Shown here: positions 1 to 5,142 of the stretch, piece by piece | How positions within the stretch are numbered: position 1 is the first letter of the stretch | Layout of the letters: each line of letters starts with the position of its first letter | DNA from: Flavobacteriales bacterium UBA7430 | GTDB taxonomy: Bacteria > Bacteroidota > Bacteroidia > Flavobacteriales > UBA7430 | Assembly (NCBI GenBank): GCA_002478765.1 | Contig: DLQO01000018.1 | Location: 7,141-16,997, forward strand | Length of the DNA: 9,857 bases | Direction of reading: 5' to 3' | Notes under the pieces: generated by a model | What the model saw: only the letters and a program-made list of their open reading frames with translations | Databases searched by the model: none | What the model was told of the DNA's origin: nothing | Translations under genes and position numbers: made by a program

Positions 1-37
1 TTGGGTATTTGTATTCACATTCTTCTACTTGGTGTAA
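1..37 (+). CDS. Cytochrome c oxidase subunit III, C-terminal end (partial)
   Basis: Reading from base 2 gives WVFVFTFFYLV and then a TAA stop at 35-37. An aromatic, hydrophobic ending with W-x-F-x-F-x-F-x-Y is typical of the last transmembrane helix of heme-copper oxidase subunit III, which normally ends close to this point. The next gene, 23 bases downstream, encodes oxidase subunit IV, and subunit III usually sits directly before it. Only 11 residues are visible, so the call rests largely on gene order and on the fit of the tail. The rest of the gene lies outside the window. Confidence 0.7.
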   Translation, partial: WVFVFTFFYLV

Positions 38-60
38 GTAACACATTAAAAAAGATTATC

Positions 61-384
61 ATGGCGAACGAAACAAAAAAAGGAAATTGGTGGATTTGGA
101 AAGTGTTTTGGATACTTCTATTTGTCACTGCCGTTGAGGTTGTACTCGGGATTATTAAACCGCCATTCATGGTGGAGACAATCATTCTAGGGACGAAACT
201 CCTCAACCACATCTTCATTATATTGACGATTGTAAAAGCCGCATACATTGTAATGACTTTCATGCACTTGGGAGAAGAAAAAACAAACATGAAATGGGCC
301 ATCATCGCCCCGATGTTTATCCTCATCCCTTACCTACTCTTTATAATCATTGTGGAAGGGTTCTATAATCACACCATAATGTAA
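61..384 (+). CDS. Cytochrome c oxidase subunit IV (prokaryotic COX4 family)
   Basis: This 107-residue membrane protein is a small accessory subunit of a caa3/aa3-type heme-copper oxidase in the inner membrane. Three hydrophobic helices are visible (about residues 13-31, 45-66 and 78-98). The family signature lies at the end of helix 2, KAAYIVMTFMHLGEEK at 59-74, matching the usual K-x-Y-I-V-x-x-F-M-H-L pattern. The reading frame is open to base 1 with a TTG there, but ATG at 61 is the better start: it gives the normal length and lies after the stop of subunit III. It is followed 9 bases later by the Sco gene, so the genes are probably co-transcribed with oxidase subunits upstream of the window. 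This subunit is known to be dispensable for catalysis in some bacteria and is thought to aid assembly or stability. Confidence 0.88.
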   Translation: MANETKKGNWWIWKVFWILLFVTAVEVVLGIIKPPFMVETIILGTKLLNHIFIILTIVKAAYIVMTFMHLGEEKTNMKWAIIAPMFILIPYLLFIIIVEGFYNHTIM

Positions 385-393
385 ACCAACCTC

Positions 394-1155
394 ATGCAAG
401 AAAAAATTAAAAAATGGGGATTACTTTTCGCATTACTTGTATTGCCCTATCTAGCGTACAACTATCTTTCTAGAGGCGAAAATAATTTTGTGAAACTGGC
501 AGTAGTTGGTGAGGAAAATCATCGAATACCTCCTTTTTCATTTTTGAATCAAGATCGCGACACCATCACAAATGCAGATTATGACGGTAACATTTACGTA
601 GCTAATTTCATTTTCACTACCTGTCCTACCATCTGTCCGACGATGACTATAAACATGCGGTATATTCAAAGTGAGCTGAAAATTTACCCCAATATAAAAT
701 TCATGTCTCATACTGTTAACCCAGAGTATGATACACCAGAGCGATTGAAGCAATACGCTGAAAGAATGCGAATTGATGAATCAAATTTCAACTTTGTTAC
801 TGGGGCAAAAGAGGATATTTATGACATCGCAAGATCCTATTTTGTAAATGCTCAAGAGGACGAACTCGCTCCAGGTGGATTCCTACATTCTGAATACCTG
901 GTTATTATTGATCGAGAGGGTAGAGTTCGATCAGGCTACAGTAATTTTATCTGTACGGGTTGTGACACCTCTTCTAAAAAACCCAACTTGGACTGCTCAG
1001 ATTGCGGACCAGAAAGTGTTATGAAAGGAAACCCTGTTGGTAGTTACGACGGAACCAAGGATTTTGTCATTAAAGACATGATTAAAGACATTCAAACGTT
1101 GATGGCTGAATATCACAAAGATGCAAAAGTAGAACGACTACGAAATGAAAACTAA
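394..1155 (+). CDS. Sco1/SenC/PrrC family copper chaperone
   Basis: This 253-residue thioredoxin-fold protein has one N-terminal membrane anchor (about residues 9-25) and a periplasmic domain. Sco proteins deliver copper to the CuA site of oxidase subunit II, or keep its cysteines reduced. The metal ligands are all visible: C77-P-T-I-C81 (the CxxxC motif, in TTCPTICPTM) and H165 (in FLHSEYLVIID). Other family features are the VNPEYDTPERLKQYA stretch at 108-122 and the closing GSYDGTKD at 216-223. One feature is odd: between the last strand (IDREGRVRSGY) and the GSYDGT segment there is an insert with four cysteines, C187-x2-C190 and C201-x2-C204, which I do not recall from standard Sco proteins. 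It could bind another metal or form disulfides. The 3' end overlaps the next gene by 11 bases, consistent with translational coupling. Confidence 0.93.
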   Translation: MQEKIKKWGLLFALLVLPYLAYNYLSRGENNFVKLAVVGEENHRIPPFSFLNQDRDTITNADYDGNIYVANFIFTTCPTICPTMTINMRYIQSELKIYPNIKFMSHTVNPEYDTPERLKQYAERMRIDESNFNFVTGAKEDIYDIARSYFVNAQEDELAPGGFLHSEYLVIIDREGRVRSGYSNFICTGCDTSSKKPNLDCSDCGPESVMKGNPVGSYDGTKDFVIKDMIKDIQTLMAEYHKDAKVERLRNEN

Positions 1156-1393
1156 GTTAGGAATATCTTTAGCTTTAAGCCTATTGCTTTTCACCATCTC
1201 TAATGATGTAAATGCTCAATGCGCCATGTGTAAGGCTGTCGTTGAAGCCAATCTTGAATCAGGCGGATCAGAAGGAAAGGGTTTAAATGATGGCATCTTA
1301 TACCTGATGGCCTTTCCATATCTCGCAGCAGTGGGCTTTGGAATTCTATATTATCTGCAAAAGAAAAAGACTCGTAATTCCTTGACCGAATAA
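1145..1393 (+). CDS. Small exported CxxC, single-TM protein of the oxidase operon
   Basis: This 82-residue protein has no named family that I can assign. It begins with a signal peptide (MKTK, hydrophobic residues 5-17) and a likely signal peptidase I site at VNA|Q (residues 22-25), so the mature protein would start Q-C-A-M-C-K, with C26 and C29 as a CxxC pair. A short glycine-rich linker follows (about 39-50), then one transmembrane helix (about 51-71), then a basic tail KKKTR that should lie in the cytoplasm. The layout is a tiny periplasmic thiol pair tethered to the membrane. The start overlaps the end of the Sco gene by 11 bases and its stop abuts ctaB, so it is expressed with oxidase assembly genes. 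By context it may take part in copper delivery or thiol reduction, but that is inference. From memory, similar small proteins sit in this locus in other Bacteroidota. Confidence 0.75.
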   Translation: MKTKLGISLALSLLLFTISNDVNAQCAMCKAVVEANLESGGSEGKGLNDGILYLMAFPYLAAVGFGILYYLQKKKTRNSLTE

Positions 1394-2287
1394 TTGATCC
1401 ATACACTCAAATATTACGCCCAATTATTAAAATTTCGTCTATCCTTTACTGTAGTTTTTTCAGCTATGTCGGGATACCTAATCGGTATAGATGATTTTTC
1501 TACAAGCGATTTTCTATTGTTGATCTTTGGAGGATTTCTAGTAACCGGTTCCGCGAATGGTTTCAATCAAATTTTAGAGCGCAACTTTGACAAACTGATG
1601 GAACGAACCGCTGAGAGGCCTCTACCGTTAGGGAAATTATCCGTTACACAAGCTTTTATCTTTTCTTTCATAACAGGAGCTCTAGGCTTATATCTACTCA
1701 ATTTTATTCATCCACAGGGAAGCTTTTTTGGCCTCTTTTCCAAATCTAGCTTTTTTGGACTTCTGTCGATCCTGCTGTATGTGTTGGCGTACACCCCTAT
1801 GAAGCGTATTTCTACATTCTCTGTGTTTGTGGGAGCGATTCCGGGAGCAATTCCATTCTTATTAGGCTGGGTCGCAGCTACGGACAATTTTGAACTGGTA
1901 GGCGGGACTCTTTTTGCCATTCAGTTTTTGTGGCAATTCCCGCATTTCATAGCTATTGCATGGGTTCTCGATGTCGAATACAAGAATGCAGGGTTTAAAA
2001 TGCTGTTTGGGGGCCAAAAAGGAACCTACCCGGCTTTTTTAGCGATCATTACGTCCATCGCTATGGTCGTATTATCTGTCGTACCTTACTTCTGGAACAC
2101 GACAGGCTTGGTACTTACAACCTATTCATTTGTGGCCATTTTAGCATTAGGATGGTGGTTTATCAACAAAACAGTACAACTGTATCAGAACCCCAGGGAT
2201 GAACAAGCTAAAAAGCTCATGATTGCATCAATCATCTATTTACCTGTGACTCAAATCATCTACATCGTAGATCGATTCTTACATTAA
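1394..2287 (+). CDS. ctaB: Heme O synthase (protoheme IX farnesyltransferase)
   Basis: This 297-residue UbiA-family integral membrane prenyltransferase adds a farnesyl group to heme B to make heme O, the precursor of the heme A or O used by terminal oxidases. The first prenyl-diphosphate/Mg motif is at about 55-76 (NGFNQILERNFDKLMERTAERP, cited in part: N58, D66, R71-T72). The YTPMKR motif is at 133-138, and the second acidic loop is at 190-204 (WVLDVEYKNAGFKML). Multiple hydrophobic helices span the protein. The start is TTG at 1394, immediately after the TAA of the preceding gene. An in-frame stop lies directly upstream and no ATG lies before residue 25, so TTG is effectively the only reasonable start and implies coupling to the upstream gene. 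The segment around 110-125 looks longer than usual because of a short local duplication (see repeat). Some strains call this gene cyoE. Confidence 0.95.
   Translation: MIHTLKYYAQLLKFRLSFTVVFSAMSGYLIGIDDFSTSDFLLLIFGGFLVTGSANGFNQILERNFDKLMERTAERPLPLGKLSVTQAFIFSFITGALGLYLLNFIHPQGSFFGLFSKSSFFGLLSILLYVLAYTPMKRISTFSVFVGAIPGAIPFLLGWVAATDNFELVGGTLFAIQFLWQFPHFIAIAWVLDVEYKNAGFKMLFGGQKGTYPAFLAIITSIAMVVLSVVPYFWNTTGLVLTTYSFVAILALGWWFINKTVQLYQNPRDEQAKKLMIASIIYLPVTQIIYIVDRFLH
1721..1774 (+). repeat. Imperfect 27-base in-frame tandem duplication inside ctaB
   Basis: The 11-mer AGCTTTTTTGG occurs at 1721-1731 and again at 1748-1758, exactly 27 bases apart. The encoded units read SFFGLFSKS and SFFGLLSIL. The 11-mers are identical and the remaining 16 bases of each unit have diverged. 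The repeat falls in the loop/helix region just before the YTPMKR motif. From memory, the family is about ten residues shorter here, so a local duplication is the simplest reading. Chance similarity within a low-complexity hydrophobic helix cannot be excluded without an alignment. Confidence 0.5.
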
Positions 2288-2317
2288 TCTCTTTTTTAAT
2301 AAGGGTAATAAGGAGAT
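2287..2317. terminator. Imperfect hairpin between convergent ctaB and DUF420 gene
   Basis: ATCTCTTT (2287-2294) can pair with AAGGAGAT (2310-2317) with one G-T pair. After a single T/T mismatch, TTA (2296-2298) pairs with TAA (2306-2308), leaving a 7-base loop. The hairpin sits exactly where two convergent genes end 8 bases apart, so it could stop transcription from both sides. It has no T-tract on either side and is AT-rich, so it is not a classical intrinsic terminator. It also overlaps the 3' coding end of the DUF420 gene. Confidence 0.3.
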
Positions 2318-2802
2318 ATCATCAGGTATACAAGAACTCCTGTTAAAGACACGTACATCCACAGAGGCATTGTTATTCGAGCAATTTTTTTGTGCTGGAT
2401 AAACTTTTCTTGCATCGCTCTAGACAGACTGATCAATACCATCGGAACAATAACAATAGCAAGTACAATGTGAGTAATCAAGATGAAATAATATACCTTT
2501 TTAACAAATCCCTCTCCACCGAATGAAACTGAGTCGTGCGTGGCATGATGAAATACGTAAAAAACTAGGAAGACAATAGACAAGCCTACAGCAGAATACA
2601 TCAGTTTCATATGAAGTTCTCTATTCCCTTTTTTAATAGCCACGACGGCAAAAATTAAAATAAAGAAAACAGTCCCATTAATACATGCATTGATAAGAGG
2701 CAAGAAGTCAATGCTTGTGGTAAACTTGGGCATTAAATACAAGCCAAAGACTGCGATGGGCAAAAGAAAGGAGATGAGACGGATGAATAATTTGTGATTC
2801 AT
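2296..2802 (-). CDS. DUF420 (YozB/CtaM-like) membrane protein
   Basis: This 168-residue protein has about five hydrophobic helices (near 8-24, 33-56, 67-85, 103-127 and 143-161). Family features are LPLINACINGTVFFIL at 34-49, H64 (RELHMKLMYSAVGLS), the histidine cluster H85-H86-H89 (FYVFHHATHDS), GGEGFVKKVYYFILITHIVLA with H111, H137 in the QHKKIAR loop, and the closing WMYVSLTGVLVYLM. The domain is DUF420; its member CtaM of Staphylococcus aureus is known to be needed for function of an aa3-type oxidase. The gene faces the oxidase operon convergently and ends 8 bases from ctaB, so a role in oxidase maturation is likely here too. The regularly placed histidines in or near membrane helices would suit heme or metal binding, which is inference. 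ATG at 2802 is the natural start. Confidence 0.88.
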   Translation of the reverse strand: MNHKLFIRLISFLLPIAVFGLYLMPKFTTSIDFLPLINACINGTVFFILIFAVVAIKKGNRELHMKLMYSAVGLSIVFLVFYVFHHATHDSVSFGGEGFVKKVYYFILITHIVLAIVIVPMVLISLSRAMQEKFIQHKKIARITMPLWMYVSLTGVLVYLMISPYYPY

Positions 2803-2823
2803 AAAATGAGGCGTAAGTGTTTA

Positions 2824-2835
2824 CAATTTAAATTG
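2824..2835. promoter_or_regulatory. 12-base perfect palindrome upstream of DUF420 gene
   Basis: CAATTTAAATTG reads the same on both strands and ends 21 bases before the ATG of the DUF420 gene, where an operator or promoter element could act. No clear TAnnTTTG box was found for this gene. Short AT palindromes arise easily by chance in DNA of this composition, so this is only a candidate operator. Confidence 0.2.
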
Positions 2836-2909
2836 AATTTTGGTACTTGATATGACGAAGCTACGAAAAAATAAATCGCACTCGTTACAAATGAATTCAT
2901 GAACAAAGA

Positions 2910-3251
2910 CTACTTCTTCTTGACGTCTTTCAAAAGATTCAACTCTTCACCAAAATGTTGGCAAAATTGACGCATGTCCTTAGCCATTTTCTCATCTCCT
3001 GTAGCACGCTCATAGGTATCCGTCATGGCCGTAAGTGTTTGATGGAAAAATGTTTTCATTTCATCAACTTTCATATCCTTTGTCCAGAGATCAATTCGTA
3101 GAGAATTTTGTTTTTCTGCATCCCAAAGCGACATAAGAATCGCTTCTGACTGTTGATTTACTTCTCCAGCGTCTTTTGCAGTCCAATGAATTTTTTCAGG
3201 GACCTTATTCTCATCTAAACTTATCTTTATTTTAATCTCTGACTCTTTCAT
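2910..3251 (-). CDS. gldC: Gliding motility protein GldC
   Basis: This 113-residue soluble protein has no signal peptide or membrane segment. It matches the GldC pattern as I remember it from Flavobacterium johnsoniae: an N-terminal strand EIKIKISLDENKVPEKIHW (5-23), then SLWDAEKQNSLRIDLWTKDMKVDEMK (about 41-66, key part LRIDLWTKDM), then FFHQTLTAMTDTYERATGDEKM (68-89) and a C-terminal FCQHFGEEL. The length is normal for the family. It starts 2 bases after the stop of gldB, so the two are co-transcribed and probably coupled. In F. johnsoniae GldC supports gliding or colony spreading. Its molecular role is not established, and relatives occur in non-gliding Bacteroidota, so the gene alone does not prove motility. 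Confidence 0.93.
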   Translation of the reverse strand: MKESEIKIKISLDENKVPEKIHWTAKDAGEVNQQSEAILMSLWDAEKQNSLRIDLWTKDMKVDEMKTFFHQTLTAMTDTYERATGDEKMAKDMRQFCQHFGEELNLLKDVKKK

Positions 3252-3253
3252 AA

Positions 3254-4225
3254 TTATGATTTTGGTTTGTAGCGTGATTCACGCAATATTTTTCGAGCAT
3301 CTTGCTCATTCATCAACTCTACTAATGTCTTTTCAGGGTTTGCTTTCATATAAGACTTGATAATATTCCAACCGATCCACTGACCAATTCTACCGGGTGT
3401 TTCACGATCAAAATTGGCATTGAACTTAGAAAACGGGGCGTCATCAATAAAACGCCTTTTGTTTTCTTGTATACTTGAAAATAAAAGCTTGTTTTCAATA
3501 AAATAGGCCCACACATCAGCTTCATTATGAAAACACCAATTCATTTTCTTGACAGGATATCTCATGATAATATCTTCAGACGCATCGGGAAGCATTAGAG
3601 CAGTTAAATACTGAATTTTGCCATAATGAAGCATAGAGGCCAAAAGACTATTGTCTCCTGACAAAGGTGTGTTCGCTTCAAAATAAGCAGAAAATAAGTC
3701 TGGCAATAAATATTTTTTTTCGAAAGATTGTTTGATATAGTCGGGAGCAGTATTGTAAAAGTCTGCATTGGAACCAAGATACATATCCAGGGATATCAGC
3801 AAGGTTTTATTCGAAACCAATACGGGTTCTAGGCGCTCAAAATTAGAAACCCACGTTCGAATACTAAGAGGTTTATGATCTGGGAAATAATGATAAAAAT
3901 ACTGAAAGGATTCATGGATCTTGTTATTCAAGAGATTCGTATCAGCAAAACAGGCATCCACAGCATCAAAGAGCTCTCGCACTTGTGCATCTGAAAAGCG
4001 ACTTTTTAAGGTTGCGTCGGTTTGTGTAACATGAAAGAAATCAGGGAAATCAATTTTTAAATGCTGTAAATCTGAAGAGAAGTTTGCACTGTCCATATTA
4101 AAAAAGGCATGGTCGAAGTGCCCAATACTAATAGGGGGTGTCACGTAGGACACATCTTGTCTTTGTTGTTTACAAGACGGCATCAACATCAATCCAAAAA
4201 AAATAAATCCAAATAGCTGCTTCAT
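3254..4225 (-). CDS. gldB: Gliding motility lipoprotein GldB
   Basis: This 323-residue lipoprotein starts MKQLFGFIFFGLMLMPSC, a short signal peptide with the acylated cysteine at residue 18 (the -3 to -1 residues M-P-S are a slightly loose lipobox). Family-like segments include PISIGHFDHAFFNMD (about 32-46), LSIRTWVSNFERLEPVLVSN, LLISLDMYLGSNADFY and the C-terminal GRIGQWIGWNIIKSYM (about 283-298), which match what I recall of GldB. GldB is required for gliding in F. johnsoniae and is membrane-associated; its biochemical role is unclear. The frame stays open upstream to 4399, but that extension would overlap nadE on the other strand and lacks an export signal, so ATG at 4225 is chosen. This start also lies 19 bases after a good -7 box. 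gldC follows after 2 bases, and nadE is divergent, a gene order I recall from other flavobacteria. Confidence 0.93.
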   Translation of the reverse strand: MKQLFGFIFFGLMLMPSCKQQRQDVSYVTPPISIGHFDHAFFNMDSANFSSDLQHLKIDFPDFFHVTQTDATLKSRFSDAQVRELFDAVDACFADTNLLNNKIHESFQYFYHYFPDHKPLSIRTWVSNFERLEPVLVSNKTLLISLDMYLGSNADFYNTAPDYIKQSFEKKYLLPDLFSAYFEANTPLSGDNSLLASMLHYGKIQYLTALMLPDASEDIIMRYPVKKMNWCFHNEADVWAYFIENKLLFSSIQENKRRFIDDAPFSKFNANFDRETPGRIGQWIGWNIIKSYMKANPEKTLVELMNEQDARKILRESRYKPKS

Positions 4226-4244
4226 TTTTACACCATTTATAGTG

Positions 4245-4252
4245 CAAAAATA
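4245..4252 (-). promoter_or_regulatory. -7 box of the gldB-gldC promoter
   Basis: On the - strand the sequence reads TATTTTTG, a full match to the Bacteroidota -7 consensus TAnnTTTG. It ends 19 bases before the gldB ATG, giving a short leader. No TTG was seen at the usual -33 spacing. The position relative to the chosen gldB start supports that start. Confidence 0.55.
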
Positions 4253-4289
4253 AGAAATGCATAACGAACGCATTAAAACTAAATCAATA

Positions 4290-4319
4290 TTCATACAAAA
4301 TTCATTTTTATTAAATTTG
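4290..4319 (+). promoter_or_regulatory. Promoter of nadE (-33-like and -7 boxes)
   Basis: TAAATTTG at 4312-4319 fully matches the Bacteroidota -7 consensus TAnnTTTG and lies 20 bases before the nadE ATG. Exactly 19 bases upstream of it is TTC (4290-4292), one base off the TTG -33 element. It shares the 114-base divergent spacer with the gldB promoter, and the two boxes are about 60 bases apart. Confidence 0.55.
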
Positions 4320-4339
4320 CAATCTGATTTACAATACCT

Positions 4340-5116
4340 ATGGATACAAAAAAGACAATTGAACACATCGCATCGTGGTTGAGGGACTACAGCAATCAAT
4401 CTAAAACTAACGGTTTTGTAGTCGGGATTTCAGGTGGAATTGATTCTGCACTCACTTCAACGCTATGTGCCTTAACAGGAAAAAATGTCTTGTGCCTGCT
4501 CATGCCTATTCACCAGCATCAAAATGAATTTGATCGATCTCATGAACATGTTCAATGGTTGACTAAAAACTTCACCAACGTCTCATACACCACGGTAAAC
4601 CTAAGCGACACCTTTGATGCACTATCAAAAGTAGTACCCTCAGAAGCAAAACACAATTTAACATTAGCGAATACCCGCGCCAGGGTTCGAATGACCACGC
4701 TTTATGCCTTTGCTGGAGCTCAGGGGATGCTCGTAGCTGGAACTGGAAATAAAGTTGAAGATTTTGGCGTCGGTTTCTACACAAAATACGGAGATGGTGG
4801 GGTTGACCTTAGCCCGATTGCTGATTTAATGAAATCTGAGGTTTTTGCTCTGGCAAAAGAACTAAACATCATAGATGCCATTCAAACCGCTAAACCAACA
4901 GACGGCTTGTGGGCAGACGGTAGAACCGATGAAGATCAGTTAGGGGCTTCCTATGATGAATTGGAATGGGCTATGAATGCTTACAATGAAGATCCTAAAA
5001 ATCGTTTCTCTGGAAGACAGGAAGAAGTTTTTAAAATCTTCACGGACTTACACCGAGCCAATCGTCACAAAATGGATGCGATTCCGGTATGTAACGTTCC
5101 GGAAAGCCTAAAATAA
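4340..5116 (+). CDS. nadE: NH3-dependent NAD+ synthetase
   Basis: This 258-residue cytoplasmic enzyme catalyses the last step of NAD synthesis, converting deamido-NAD, ATP and ammonia to NAD, AMP and PPi. The ATP-pyrophosphatase P-loop SGGIDS is at 31-36. Other family motifs are LANTRARVRMTTLYAFA (109-125), GTGNKVED (134-141), KYGDGGVDLSPIADLMKSEV (149-168) and PTDGLWADGRTDEDQLG (186-202). No N-terminal nitrilase/glutaminase domain is present, so free ammonia is the nitrogen donor. The length is normal for this class. ATG at 4340 is placed just after a good promoter. The gene is divergent from gldB and convergent with the sensor kinase gene, 26 bases away. There is no obvious functional link to gliding; the linkage seems to be an old conserved gene order. 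Confidence 0.96.
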   Translation: MDTKKTIEHIASWLRDYSNQSKTNGFVVGISGGIDSALTSTLCALTGKNVLCLLMPIHQHQNEFDRSHEHVQWLTKNFTNVSYTTVNLSDTFDALSKVVPSEAKHNLTLANTRARVRMTTLYAFAGAQGMLVAGTGNKVEDFGVGFYTKYGDGGVDLSPIADLMKSEVFALAKELNIIDAIQTAKPTDGLWADGRTDEDQLGASYDELEWAMNAYNEDPKNRFSGRQEEVFKIFTDLHRANRHKMDAIPVCNVPESLK

Positions 5117-5142
5117 GCTCTAAAATCTGATTGTGGTATTCT

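Noticed and set aside
1..60. N-terminal extension of the subunit IV frame from TTG at base 1
   Set aside because: Bases 2-37 read in another frame as the end of subunit III with a stop, and ATG at 61 gives the normal subunit IV length.
15..326. 103-codon - strand frame opposite subunit IV
   Set aside because: Antisense shadow of a membrane protein gene; no support of its own.
2891..2900. Palindrome ATGAATTCAT after gldC
   Set aside because: Only 10 bases, no loop or T-tract, and likely to occur by chance in AT-rich DNA.
4226..4399. 58-residue upstream extension of the gldB frame
   Set aside because: It would overlap nadE on the opposite strand and the promoter boxes, and hides the lipoprotein signal peptide that begins at 4225.
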